Positions 8,126-17,074 of a stretch of DNA of 26,446 nt are shown one piece after another (within the stretch, counting starts at the first letter, position 1; every line of letters begins with the position of its first letter). Made by a program: the position numbers and the translations under genes. The notes under the pieces are model-generated. The model ran no database searches and was not told the DNA's origin. It saw nothing but the letters and a program-made list of their open reading frames with translations. Source of the stretch: a virus. The DNA is taken from positions 1 through 26,446 of the IMG/VR virus record IMGVR_UViG_3300025132_000243, one strand, 5' to 3'.

Positions 8126-8447
8126 TATATATACAAATGTAAAAGTAGATCTGACTACAAATAATAACACTAGTATCTTTACGGTACCATCAGCTACGAC
8201 TGCTATTGTTAAGTCTTTTGTAGTGTCAAATGACTCATCTTCTAACGATAATATAGAAATACAGATAGTTAGCACCTCTGATGCAACGTTTAACTTGTTT
8301 AAAAGTCAACAAATTACGGCAAATTCTACGATTGACTTACTTACAAATCCGTTAATATTGACAGAAAATGAGCAAATAAAAGTACAAGCAACCACAGCAG
8401 ATAGATTGCATGTTATTCTATCTATGTTACAAATGAATAGGGAATAA
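8118..8447 (+). CDS. Small beta-rich structural protein
   Basis: 109 residues starting at GTG 8118, which overlaps the last eight bases of the upstream gene. The GTG start is favoured because MANIYTNVKVDLTTNNNTSI reads as a natural N-terminus and no ATG occurs early in the frame. The sequence alternates short strands (TAIVKSFVVSND, NIEIQIVSTSDATF, HVILSMLQMN) typical of a single beta-sandwich. No catalytic motif, signal peptide or transmembrane segment is seen. It lies between structural genes, so a minor virion protein is likely, but the exact role is unknown. Confidence 0.7.
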   Translation: MANIYTNVKVDLTTNNNTSIFTVPSATTAIVKSFVVSNDSSSNDNIEIQIVSTSDATFNLFKSQQITANSTIDLLTNPLILTENEQIKVQATTADRLHVILSMLQMNRE

Positions 8448-8450
8448 TTT

Positions 8451-8702
8451 ATGGCGTTTAAAGAAGACGGATCAATAAAATATGTTACAGTAGATGGAAA
8501 ACAGGTTCCTGTTGTAGAATGTGAAGCTGAAATAGTTTTAAGAAATAAAGAAACAGGTCAAGAATATAACTCTGATAAAGAAGCGGAGGATGATATTAAT
8601 CATCCTGACACTGACACAAAAAGAGAACACGTTACTAGATCTGTAAAAATAAAAGTTGCAAAAATGCCTGCGCTAAATGCAGAATCAGATAAGGAAGAGT
8701 AA
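8451..8702 (+). CDS. Small acidic protein of unknown function
   Basis: 83 residues. It is rich in Glu, Asp and Lys, with a short beta-like N-terminus (GSIKYVTVDGKQVPVVECEA), a strand EIVLRNKETGQEYNSDKEAE and an acidic tail ending ESDKEE. It begins three bases after the previous stop and ends with TAATG coupling to the next gene. I do not recognise a family. Its acidic composition and position between virion genes would fit a small assembly factor or minor virion protein, but nothing in the sequence proves either. Confidence 0.65.
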   Translation: MAFKEDGSIKYVTVDGKQVPVVECEAEIVLRNKETGQEYNSDKEAEDDINHPDTDTKREHVTRSVKIKVAKMPALNAESDKEE

Positions 8703-9898
8703 TGGTAGCACCTAGTTTTTATAATCAAGCCGATCAAAATATTTATAATCAGGGTTACAGTTTTATACCTCAAGAAATGTATAGAGGTGCATTTACTCCT
8801 AAAAATTTAAGTTTTGATGAGGACAGCGGTATAGCTTCTTTAAATATAGCGTCTCCTAGAACTACTGGTAGACAAGGTGAAGGAGGAATAACAAATATTG
8901 GAGGAAATGCTTTTGGATATGGTTCAGCTGTAAGTCCTGTGTCTTATGGTCAGTATGGAGCTCCTGGTTATATGGGTGGACTTCCAGGGGGTGTGCAAGC
9001 TGTTGGAATAGGAAGACAGTTTGTAGGAGATGAGTTAGCAATGAGTCCAACTGGATATAACTATAGTTATAAAAAAGAGGTACCGGGTGTTGCTAGAATT
9101 GCAGCTAGTCTTATTCCATTTGGAAATCTGGCAATAAATGCTATAGAAAAAAAAATGAATGATGGCAGTAGACCAAGTTATGGTATTGCTGGTTTAAATG
9201 ATATGCAAAAAGGTGCATACAATCAATTAGCAGGACAGGGTTTGTTGTTCTCAGGACCATCGGGTATGAAAACAGCAACAGGTTTAAATTTTGGAGCTAA
9301 AGGATACTTTGACGGACAAGCAGATATATTTAATGATTTAACAGATAAAGGTTTTTCACTTAATGATGAAGACGATGTTGTTGATGGTTTTGGTAATATA
9401 GTAACTGGTTTTAGAGCTCTTCAATATAGAGAAGCTTTAGCAAATCAAAACTATCAAAAAGATCTAGCAGATAAAAAAGCAGCCGCAGCAGCTGCACAAG
9501 CAGCCGCAGATAAAAAAGCAGCTGGAGAATTTATGAAAAATAATCCTAATTATGGTAATCAATATGATAAAAGTAAAGATCATTCTGGAGATGGTGGTTA
9601 CGGTGGGAGTAGTAAACGATCCGCAGACAATAGAAGTTCGGATCTAGGTTTCAGTGATATTAGATTAAAAGAAAACGTAGAGTTGATAGGTAAATCACCA
9701 TCTAATATAAATATCTACAGCTTTAATTATTTAAATAACCCTACTAAATATCAAGGTGTTATGGCTCATGAAGTGCCTTGGGCTAGCCAGAAACATGACA
9801 GTGGGTACCTAATGGTAGATTATAATAAGGTAGACGTAGACTTTAAAAAGGACATTGATTATAACCGTAAAACACTATACAAAGAGAATTTAGGCTAA
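8702..9898 (+). CDS. Virion protein with C-terminal S74 intramolecular chaperone/self-cleavage domain
   Basis: 398 residues. The N-terminus is Gly, Tyr and Asn rich (FYNQADQNIYNQGYSFIPQE). Residues ~255-280 form an Ala/Lys helix. The C-terminal ~81 residues match Peptidase_S74, the trimerising chaperone of phage tailspikes that cleaves itself off. The sequence reads SDIRLKENVELIG, then INIYSFNYLN, YQGVMAHEVP and MVDYNKVDV. Ser318 and Lys323 are spaced (S-x4-K) as in the endosialidase Ser-Lys dyad, so cleavage just before Ser318 is predicted from the family. An S74 domain normally serves a homotrimeric fibre or spike, so this protein may be a trimeric tail or head-fibre component. No sialidase or lyase domain is visible in the N-terminal part. 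The start is coupled by TAATG to the acidic protein gene. Confidence 0.85.
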   Translation: MVAPSFYNQADQNIYNQGYSFIPQEMYRGAFTPKNLSFDEDSGIASLNIASPRTTGRQGEGGITNIGGNAFGYGSAVSPVSYGQYGAPGYMGGLPGGVQAVGIGRQFVGDELAMSPTGYNYSYKKEVPGVARIAASLIPFGNLAINAIEKKMNDGSRPSYGIAGLNDMQKGAYNQLAGQGLLFSGPSGMKTATGLNFGAKGYFDGQADIFNDLTDKGFSLNDEDDVVDGFGNIVTGFRALQYREALANQNYQKDLADKKAAAAAAQAAADKKAAGEFMKNNPNYGNQYDKSKDHSGDGGYGGSSKRSADNRSSDLGFSDIRLKENVELIGKSPSNINIYSFNYLNNPTKYQGVMAHEVPWASQKHDSGYLMVDYNKVDVDFKKDIDYNRKTLYKENLG

Positions 9899-9901
9899 AT
9901 T

Positions 9902-11062
9902 ATGACAATATCTAGAATGCAGCAACCAAGACAATTAAAAGAAAATGGTGGTATTTTAACATTAGAAGACGCTAAAAGAATGGCGCCTCCTGGTGAATCT
10001 TTAGCATATATCAATAAAGATGAAGCTAAACTATTAAAATCTAGGGGTGGTGCTGGTGAAGATATTAATGGCACTGGTATTAAATCATATTTTATAAAAA
10101 GAATTTTTAAAAAGGCCAAACGTGCTGTAAAGAAAGTAGTTAAATCACCAATAGGTAAAGCTGCTTTATTGGGAGCAGGAGCTATGTATGCTGGAGGACT
10201 TGGTCCTTTTGCTTCGGGTAGTAAGCTCTTTGGTGGTGCACTATCTAGAATACCAGGAGCTGGTTTTGGAAGTGGTATTCTCTCAGGATTAAAAGCTGGA
10301 GACCAAAGTTTTTTAGGTCAAATAGGAAATGTATTTAGAGTAGGTGGAGACAAAGATAATCCATTTAGTGCACTAAGATTATTAGGTGGTGGACTTGGAG
10401 CTGCTGCAATTGCTGCACCATTCTTAATGGGTGGTGATGAAGAGGAGGAAGTTCCAGAAACATCATTTACAGAAACACCAGGTAGTATCGCAAGTATAGT
10501 ACAACAAGCTAGAAACCAAGATCCGAGTCTAAGATTCTTACCTAAACCAAAATTTGTAGATAACTTTTATGCAGCTGATGGTGGACTGGCTAGTTTAAGA
10601 CCAGGGTATAGTCAAGGTGAAATGGTTTTATCAGAAGAACAGATGTCTATGATTAAAAATATGAAAAACCAAGGTGCAGATATGAGCACTATAGAATCTA
10701 TTACAGGTGCTACAGCTAATCAAATAACTAATTACCTATCTTCATTAAATCAAAAACAAGAAGGCGGAATCATGGACCTAGGTGGTCTAGAAAAAGATTA
10801 TAGAGAGGGTGGTTTTGTACCACTAGGAGAGGAAGAGAGAGCAGACGATGTACCGGCTAGACTCAGCAAGAATGAATTTGTATTTACAGCAGACGCTGTA
10901 AGAAATGCAGGCGGAGGCGACATAGACAAAGGCGCTGAGGTTATGCAAAATATGATGGACAATCTAGAGGCAGGTGGTATGATATCTGAAGAGTCTCAGG
11001 GTATGAATCCTGCACAGGAAATGTTTGATCAATCACAAATGTTGGAGAGTAGAATAGCATAA
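9902..11062 (+). CDS. Gly-rich internal virion protein candidate with basic amphipathic segment
   Basis: 386 residues. The N-terminus (NGGILTLEDAKRMAPPGESL) is a conserved-looking cap. Residues ~61-81 are strongly basic and amphipathic (KSYFIKRIFKKAKRAVKKVV), followed by Gly/Ala-rich hydrophobic stretches at ~86-102 and ~160-177 (LLGGGLGAAAIAAPFLMGG) and then an acidic EEEE run. The C-terminal block at 315-359 (DDVPARLSKNEFVFTADAVR, then NAGGGDIDKGAEVMQNMMDN) is a motif I have seen in many marine phage structural proteins. No enzyme motif is present. The composition fits a membrane-interacting internal or ejection protein; this is inference. It starts a few bases after the S74 gene and ends with TAATG coupling. 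Confidence 0.7.
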   Translation: MTISRMQQPRQLKENGGILTLEDAKRMAPPGESLAYINKDEAKLLKSRGGAGEDINGTGIKSYFIKRIFKKAKRAVKKVVKSPIGKAALLGAGAMYAGGLGPFASGSKLFGGALSRIPGAGFGSGILSGLKAGDQSFLGQIGNVFRVGGDKDNPFSALRLLGGGLGAAAIAAPFLMGGDEEEEVPETSFTETPGSIASIVQQARNQDPSLRFLPKPKFVDNFYAADGGLASLRPGYSQGEMVLSEEQMSMIKNMKNQGADMSTIESITGATANQITNYLSSLNQKQEGGIMDLGGLEKDYREGGFVPLGEEERADDVPARLSKNEFVFTADAVRNAGGGDIDKGAEVMQNMMDNLEAGGMISEESQGMNPAQEMFDQSQMLESRIA

Positions 11063-11889
11063 TGGCATTACCAGATTATTTAAAAGATACATCAAAAGAT
11101 TTTGCTAAACAGTTAACGGCAGCAACTTCAGTACCTATAAAAACAAGTACATTTACCGGTAGACAGTTTGTTGCTGGTGAGGATCCATTACAGACACAGG
11201 CGGTAAATCTTGCAAGATCGGGTGTTGGTTCATATCAACCATTCTTAACGGCAGCACAGGGTGCTATTGGTCAACAAGCAGCATCAGCTGGACCACAGGC
11301 ATTTCAACAGTTCATGTCTCCGTTTCAACAACAGGTCATCAACACAACTCTATCTGATTTTGATAGACAGGCCGCTATGGGTAGACAAGGAATCAGGGAC
11401 CAGGCAGCGATCTCAGGAGCTTTCGGTGGTGGTAGAGAGGGTGTACAGATGTCAGAATTTGATGCAAATAATTTAAGAAACAGAGCTAGTCTTCTTGCAC
11501 AATTACAACAACAGGGTTTCACACAAGCATCAAATCTAGCACAACAGAATTTTCAAAATCAAGGTAATCTAGCTGCACAACAAATGGGTCTGTCTAATTT
11601 CCAAAGAGGATCTATGGGTCAGGATGTTTCTGCACTTGGTAACCTCGGTGCATTCAGACAGGGTCTTACACAGTCACAATTAACAGCCGATCAACAGGCA
11701 GCAAGAACAGGTGCTTATGAACCTTTACAGAGACTAGATCAATATGGTGCCGGTCTTGGTAAACTTGCAGGATTTGGATCACAAGCAGCTCCATTAGATG
11801 GAGGAGCAGCTAGTCCATTTGCTACTGCATTGAGCACAGCTACAGGTATTGCAGGTCTGTTTGGAAAAATGTACGGAAGTAAAGGTTAA
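11062..11889 (+). CDS. Gln/Ala-rich structural or internal virion protein
   Basis: 275 residues, starting by one-base overlap with the upstream stop. The middle (~residues 70-185) is rich in Gln, Ala and Asn with heptad-like patterns (FQQFMSPFQQQVINTTLSDF, ASLLAQLQQQGFTQASNLAQ), suggesting long helices or a coiled coil. The C-terminus is Gly/Ala rich and hydrophobic (ATALSTATGIAGLFGKMYGS), possibly membrane-associating. I recognise no catalytic motif. Similar Gln-rich proteins sit before large ejection proteins in marine podoviruses, so an internal core or ejection role is plausible but unproven. Codon use is shifted toward CAG and CAA by its composition. Confidence 0.7.
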   Translation: MALPDYLKDTSKDFAKQLTAATSVPIKTSTFTGRQFVAGEDPLQTQAVNLARSGVGSYQPFLTAAQGAIGQQAASAGPQAFQQFMSPFQQQVINTTLSDFDRQAAMGRQGIRDQAAISGAFGGGREGVQMSEFDANNLRNRASLLAQLQQQGFTQASNLAQQNFQNQGNLAAQQMGLSNFQRGSMGQDVSALGNLGAFRQGLTQSQLTADQQAARTGAYEPLQRLDQYGAGLGKLAGFGSQAAPLDGGAASPFATALSTATGIAGLFGKMYGSKG

Positions 11890-11890
11890 C

Positions 11891-13144
11891 ATGAGACCAT
11901 TAAATAGACCAATGTTTAAAAATGGTGGTCCTATTAAAGAAGGGATCATGTCTGGTATGAAAGAACCACAAGCTATTAATACTGTTGGTAGTCCTTTTGC
12001 ACCACAAGATGCTAGTGGTCGTCAAAAATATGCTGTTCAATTTGCACCATTATTACTTGCTGCAGGTAGAGCTTTAGCAAGACCTTTGGGTAAATTTGCA
12101 ACTAGAGCAGTTCAAAGAACTTTTGCGGGACCTAATAAAAGATTTTATGAGCCTGCAGGGTTTTCAAAAAATGTAAAAGAATCAGTTTTTCAACCAAATG
12201 TTGTAGGTAAATATTTAATGGGGTCTCCTGAGTTTAAAGCTGGTCAAGCTATTGTTCAAGGTAGTGGTAAATTTGGTGCACCTATAAAAAAAGTTGCGAA
12301 AGGAATAGCTTCATCTCCGTTAACTGCTGGATCTATTCTTTATTATGGTGGTGGTGCATTATTACCTGATGGTACGCCGGACCCTGAAGATCCAAAAAAT
12401 TATAAACCAGCTGGTGAAGGCGGTAAATCTGGAGCACCAGGAGGTGGAGATCCAGGAATGTTTTTAACACCAAAAGAAAAAAAATTAAGCACAGAACAAA
12501 AAGATAAATTAGTTTCTGATAGAATAGAAGCAAACAGAAAAAGATATTATAAACTTATGGGTATAGATAAGATGAATAAAAATGCTGCTTACGATTCATT
12601 AATAGATGCTAGTAAAATTATACAAGAAGAAGGTGGAGATCTTAAAGGATCTATTAAATCGGGTAATTTACAAAATAGAATTATACAAGCTATCTCAGGT
12701 AACTTAGATAAATCTGCAGATCTTAAAAAACAAATTGATGCTGCAATACTTAAAGGTGAGATTACAAAAGATATAAATTTATCTGACCCTACAAAACAAG
12801 CTGATCTTGCTTATAAAAAAGTAGCGACAGAAAAAATACAAAAAGATTTAAGTGGTGGTAGTTTAATTGATAATATATTGGTAGGAGCAAAAGCTGCAGG
12901 TGGTTCTAATTCTACATCAAATGTTTACAACTCTGTTTTAAAAACATATAAAACTCAACCTATAGTATTAGCAGACACAGCTGAGACTATTAAATTAAGA
13001 AAAGGTGATGATTATACAAATGATACTGCTCTTGTTAAAGAAATAGTTGATGCTCAAAACAAAGGTCCGGGTATATATATTATAGATAAGACTGCAGTTT
13101 ATATAGACGAACAAGGAAACGCATCAACATTATTCCAGGGGTAA
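11891..13144 (+). CDS. Structural/internal protein of unknown function
   Basis: 417 residues from the ATG at 11891, directly after the upstream stop; a TTG at 11849 inside the preceding gene is in frame but less likely. The N-terminal motif MRPLNRPMFKNGGPIKEGIM resembles caps of other marine phage virion proteins and shares the short NGG-(I/P) feature with the 9902 protein. A hydrophobic/basic region with many Ala and Gly residues lies at ~45-130 (FAPLLLAAGRALARPLGKFA, ASSPLTAGSILYYGGGALLP). The C-terminal two thirds are Lys-rich and helical with no enzyme signature. It may be an internal virion protein that travels with the 1280-residue protein downstream, which starts three bases after its stop. 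Confidence 0.7.
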   Translation: MRPLNRPMFKNGGPIKEGIMSGMKEPQAINTVGSPFAPQDASGRQKYAVQFAPLLLAAGRALARPLGKFATRAVQRTFAGPNKRFYEPAGFSKNVKESVFQPNVVGKYLMGSPEFKAGQAIVQGSGKFGAPIKKVAKGIASSPLTAGSILYYGGGALLPDGTPDPEDPKNYKPAGEGGKSGAPGGGDPGMFLTPKEKKLSTEQKDKLVSDRIEANRKRYYKLMGIDKMNKNAAYDSLIDASKIIQEEGGDLKGSIKSGNLQNRIIQAISGNLDKSADLKKQIDAAILKGEITKDINLSDPTKQADLAYKKVATEKIQKDLSGGSLIDNILVGAKAAGGSNSTSNVYNSVLKTYKTQPIVLADTAETIKLRKGDDYTNDTALVKEIVDAQNKGPGIYIIDKTAVYIDEQGNASTLFQG

Positions 13145-13147
13145 TCC

Positions 13148-16100
13148 ATGGCTACCATACAGGAAATACTAGCTGGTCAATCATCTAGTAATGAAAATAA
13201 AGTAGGCACAATAGAATCAGTATTATCTGGTGTTGCATCGGGTCTAATTGCAATACCAAAAGGATTTTTTTCTTTAGGTGGTACATTACTTGACCTTGGT
13301 GTAGATAAAAATAGAGCAGCAAGAGTCGAACAATTTTTTGATGATCTTACAGAATTTGATGAGAAAGCAGAAGCAACAGCAGCTGGTAAAATAACAGAAG
13401 CATTAGTTAACATTGGTATACCTGCAGTAAGAGGTATGAAAATTGGTGCTCAACTAGCAGATGATGCTATGCGTGCTGGCCGTAATGGTAAATATTTTAA
13501 AACTACAAATCCAAATCTTAAAAAAGGTGTTGATGAAGCACTAGAATTAAATGCTCGTGGTAAAACAAATAAATTTATTGCAGGTGCATTAGGTGGCGGT
13601 GTTGCTGAAGCAGTATTTGTTGGTGACGTAGAACAGTTAGGTACATTTGGTGATCTTATAGGTGGACCAACAAAGATAGATAGATCGACAGATGATGATC
13701 CAACAAGAGAATTATTAAACAGAGTTAAGTTTGGTACGGAAGGTGCTTTGTTTACCGGTATTATAGGTGGTACAGGTAAGGTAATTAAAAGACTTACAGA
13801 TAGAAACAAACAACTTGATGTAGCAAACTCTAAGCTTGATGCATTTATAGATAAGATTGCATCAGGGTTCAGGGCACGTAGTGGTAAGACAGAAGAATTT
13901 TTTGGTATAGAAAGAACATCAGTTGGTGAAAGAGCTGCAGATGCAGCAGGTGCTAGAAATATATCTAGAGAATTAGACCAAGCAATTGACAAAGTATTTC
14001 CACCGATGCGTACAGTATTGAATCAGGCAGAGGCTGCAAAAAGAAAACAAATGCTAACAAAGATAAATGACCTGTTGTTATCTGGTAAGGCAGAACTAGA
14101 TGACACCGGTGTTGCAACATTTGGTAAATTAGATGAAGCAAAAAAAGCTGGATTAGTAAAAGAATTAAAAGACATGAATGTAGATGACCAAGTTGTTACG
14201 GACATACTCGCTAGTCTTTCTACAATAAGAGGAAGATGGTCTGATCTGTTTTCTAAACTAGGAAGATCTTTAGGTCAAAATGAAATTAAAGAATTTAAAT
14301 CTTTATTTGGTAACAAGTTTAAAAATTATATTGGGTCTACGTATGACATATTTCAAAATCAAAGTATATTTCCGTGGGTTAGATACAAGCCTACAAAAGA
14401 AGCAATAGATGAGGCTAAAGAAGTATTTAAATCTAGTGCACGAGAGGCAGGTGAAGAACTTACAGATCTTCAAGCAGAACAAGCTGTAACAAGAGTTTTA
14501 AGAACAGCAAGATTACCAAAAGGTATTAGAATGGATAAACCATCTGATGCTATATTTGAAGTACCTAGTTTTTTTGTAAATAGAACTACATTAGACGATG
14601 TTGTAACATCAAGAGGATCTGCTCTTGTATCTGCAGGTGCAATTAAAGAAGCAGATAAAAAAGTATTTGAAAAACTCCTAGGTAAACAACAAAATCCTAT
14701 GCAAACAATACTAGGTGGTACAGCTAAACTGTCTATGATCACAAGAAGAAATCTTTTTTTTCAGGACCTACTTACTAAAAATAAAGAACTTGTTGCAGCC
14801 GGTAAGAAACCTATGTTTGTTGAAACTGCTGATGAAGCAAGATTAGTTTTTGGTGATGACTTTCAACAAATAAGAGTGGACCAAGCTAAGACACTTAGTG
14901 TTGCAGCTAAAGGTGGGTCTGTAAATCCTCTTAATGAATTATATACAACTAAAGGTATGGCAGAAGCATTAGAAGGTACATCACTTTCTTTTGATAAAGC
15001 TGGTATGTTAGGACAGTTGTATCAAAGTTTAATTTTATATCCAAAAGGTTTATCACAAATTGCAAAAACAATTTTATCACCGGTAACACACGTTAGAAAC
15101 TTTGTATCTGCTGGTGCGTTTGCTACAGCAAATGGTATTATACCAGACTCTGCAGCAATTAAACAAGCGTACCAAGCTTTACAGACACCACTTAAAGGAA
15201 CAAGGCAACAAAATGATTTGTATGAAGAACTATTAAAACTAGGTGTTGTAAACTCTAACGTAAGACTTGGAGATCTAACTAGACTACTTGAAGATGTAAA
15301 TTTTGGTGAGACTATGACATCAGATAAAGGTCTTAGAATGTTACTTAAACCATTATCAAAATTAAAATCTGTGTCACAAGATTTATACACAGCTGAAGAT
15401 GATTTCTGGAAAATAGCAACATGGGCTACAGAAAAAACAAGATTAGAAAAAGCTCTTGCAGATAAAGGTGTTACAAGAGGTATGACTGTAAAAAGAAATG
15501 GTATCGATATAACAGTTGATGATCAATTTTTTAAACAAGAAGCAGCAGATATTGTTAAAAATAATATACCAAATTACGATTATGTATCTGATTTTGTTAA
15601 AGGTCTAAGAAAATTACCTATAGGTAACTTTGTATCATTTCCTGCAGAGATAGTTAGAACAGGAACTAATATTGTAAGACGTGGTCTTAGAGAGATAAAT
15701 GAGGTAATAGAATTACCTGATGGTACTACAATAAAACCTTTTGAAAGTATTGGATACACTAGATTATTTGGTTTTGGTACAACAGTTGCAGCTGTGCCTT
15801 ACGCAACACAAAAAGCTTTTCAAGCTATCTACGATGTAACAGATGAAGAGAGAGAAGCATTAAGAAGATATGTTGCAGACTGGTCTAAAAACTCTACACT
15901 TTTACCAATAAAAGATGAAGAAGGTAATTTTAAATATATAGATTTTAGTCATGCAAATGCATACGACACATTATTAAGACCAGTTCAAACTGTATTAAAT
16001 TCTGTGGCTGATGGTAGAACAGATGAAGATGGTTTAATGGATGATTTTATAGCAGGTACTTTTTCATCTATGAAAGAGTTTGCATCTCCATTTATTTCTG

Positions 16101-16990
16101 AATCTATTTGGACAGAAGCAGTAGCAGACTTACTAGCTAGGGGCGGTAGAACTAGAGAAGGTTTTCAAGTATTTAATCCACAAGATTTACCTGGAGACAA
16201 GGCTCAAAAGATTATGGGCCATTTAGTTAAAGCACAAATGCCTTTTTCATTTGAACAATTAAAAAGATTAGACAGATCTATAGAATCTGTTGATGTTTTA
16301 ACAAAAGGCAAGTTTGATAAATATGGTCAAACGTTTGAGTTTGGTGACGAGTTTGCAGGACTGTTTGGTTTTAGATCTGTAAATGTAAATCCAGGAAGAA
16401 GTATAAATTTTAAAATTGCAGATTATCAAAGAGGTGTTAGACAATCTAGACAACTATTTACAAGAGAAGCTTTACGTGGTGGACCAATAGAACCAAGAGA
16501 TATTGTTGATGCATATATAAATGCAAACAGATCTTTGTTTGGTGTTCGTCAAGGTTTTAAAAAAGATATAGATGCTGCAAGAGTATTAGGTATAGGTGAA
16601 GATGAATTTAGAACTGCAGTTGGTAGACTTTCTGGTATAGAAGTTAACACAATTGATAATAATGTTTTTAGACCAATTAACATATCACCTGATATTAGAA
16701 ATGCGTTTGCTGAAAATGCTGCAGCAATTGGAGAAGCAAGTCCATTAGAAATAGCAGAAAGTGTAATAGCAGATATTCAAAACGAAATGAGAAATGTTTC
16801 TTTACAAGAACCAAACTTTCCATTCATAGAAAACCCACTACTACCTAGTGCACAAGAAACACCTGTGACACCAAACACATTAAACCTACCTAGTGTTGAC
16901 AGTAATTTATTATCAAATACGGTAAATAACAATCAGTATAACAACTTGAGTACGGCACAGAAACTTGCTATACTTTTTGGACGAGATTAA
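13148..16990 (+). CDS. Giant (1280 aa) internal virion / DNA-ejection protein candidate
   Basis: 1280 residues, the longest gene in the window. Hydrophobic Gly-rich segments lie at ~22-51 (SGVASGLIAIPKGFFSLGGT), ~143-160 (FIAGALGGGVAEAVFVGD) and ~196-213 (GTEGALFTGIIGGTGKVI). The remainder is largely helical and charged. A motif AKTILSPVTHVRNFVSAGAF at ~639-658 resembles blocks I recall from very large phage internal proteins. No lysozyme or transglycosylase catalytic motif could be recognised. By size, position just before the lysis genes and membrane-active-looking segments, it is a candidate for the inner-core or ejection protein that crosses the cell envelope during infection. This role is inferred. 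The ATG follows a weak AGGGG and lies three bases after the previous stop. The C-terminal ~80 residues are Asn, Pro and Leu rich and look unstructured. Confidence 0.75.
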   Translation: MATIQEILAGQSSSNENKVGTIESVLSGVASGLIAIPKGFFSLGGTLLDLGVDKNRAARVEQFFDDLTEFDEKAEATAAGKITEALVNIGIPAVRGMKIGAQLADDAMRAGRNGKYFKTTNPNLKKGVDEALELNARGKTNKFIAGALGGGVAEAVFVGDVEQLGTFGDLIGGPTKIDRSTDDDPTRELLNRVKFGTEGALFTGIIGGTGKVIKRLTDRNKQLDVANSKLDAFIDKIASGFRARSGKTEEFFGIERTSVGERAADAAGARNISRELDQAIDKVFPPMRTVLNQAEAAKRKQMLTKINDLLLSGKAELDDTGVATFGKLDEAKKAGLVKELKDMNVDDQVVTDILASLSTIRGRWSDLFSKLGRSLGQNEIKEFKSLFGNKFKNYIGSTYDIFQNQSIFPWVRYKPTKEAIDEAKEVFKSSAREAGEELTDLQAEQAVTRVLRTARLPKGIRMDKPSDAIFEVPSFFVNRTTLDDVVTSRGSALVSAGAIKEADKKVFEKLLGKQQNPMQTILGGTAKLSMITRRNLFFQDLLTKNKELVAAGKKPMFVETADEARLVFGDDFQQIRVDQAKTLSVAAKGGSVNPLNELYTTKGMAEALEGTSLSFDKAGMLGQLYQSLILYPKGLSQIAKTILSPVTHVRNFVSAGAFATANGIIPDSAAIKQAYQALQTPLKGTRQQNDLYEELLKLGVVNSNVRLGDLTRLLEDVNFGETMTSDKGLRMLLKPLSKLKSVSQDLYTAEDDFWKIATWATEKTRLEKALADKGVTRGMTVKRNGIDITVDDQFFKQEAADIVKNNIPNYDYVSDFVKGLRKLPIGNFVSFPAEIVRTGTNIVRRGLREINEVIELPDGTTIKPFESIGYTRLFGFGTTVAAVPYATQKAFQAIYDVTDEEREALRRYVADWSKNSTLLPIKDEEGNFKYIDFSHANAYDTLLRPVQTVLNSVADGRTDEDGLMDDFIAGTFSSMKEFASPFISESIWTEAVADLLARGGRTREGFQVFNPQDLPGDKAQKIMGHLVKAQMPFSFEQLKRLDRSIESVDVLTKGKFDKYGQTFEFGDEFAGLFGFRSVNVNPGRSINFKIADYQRGVRQSRQLFTREALRGGPIEPRDIVDAYINANRSLFGVRQGFKKDIDAARVLGIGEDEFRTAVGRLSGIEVNTIDNNVFRPINISPDIRNAFAENAAAIGEASPLEIAESVIADIQNEMRNVSLQEPNFPFIENPLLPSAQETPVTPNTLNLPSVDSNLLSNTVNNNQYNNLSTAQKLAILFGRD

Positions 16991-16993
16991 ATT

Positions 16994-17074
16994 ATGATAA
17001 ACAAGATTAAAAGTTTGGGCGGTGTGATAGGTCTATCCTATCGGGTTTCTATTGTAGCGGGGGTTACAATATAA
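16994..17074 (+). CDS. 26-codon micro-ORF (possible leader peptide) before holin
   Basis: ATG at 16994, 26 codons, TAA at 17072-17074. The last A is the first base of the holin ATG, the same UAAUG coupling seen across the late operon. The peptide is MINKIKSLGGVIGLSYRVSI followed by VAGVTI, basic at the N-terminus and hydrophobic afterward. It fills nearly the whole gap between the giant protein and the holin. A hairpin (17026-17042) lies inside it. It could be a leader peptide that gates holin translation, a tiny lysis peptide, or chance. Conservation would decide. Confidence 0.4.
   Translation: MINKIKSLGGVIGLSYRVSIVAGVTI
17026..17042 (+). other. Hairpin upstream of holin start
   Basis: GATAGG (17026-17031) pairs perfectly with CCTATC (17037-17042) around a five-base TCTAT loop. 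No T-run follows, so it is not a normal intrinsic terminator. It lies inside the micro-ORF, 31 bases before the holin ATG, where it could affect ribosome passage or message stability. Confidence 0.45.

Noticed and set aside
13450-13992. 180-codon reverse open frame within the 1280-residue gene
   Set aside because: Ser/Ala/Pro-rich antisense shadow with no motif, no ribosome site, and a convincing forward gene.
15022-15390. 122-codon reverse open frame
   Set aside because: Antisense to the middle of the giant internal protein; no recognisable domain.
17026-17050. Intrinsic terminator before the holin
   Set aside because: The hairpin is short and followed by GGGTTTCT with no U-run, and the downstream lysis genes need read-through.
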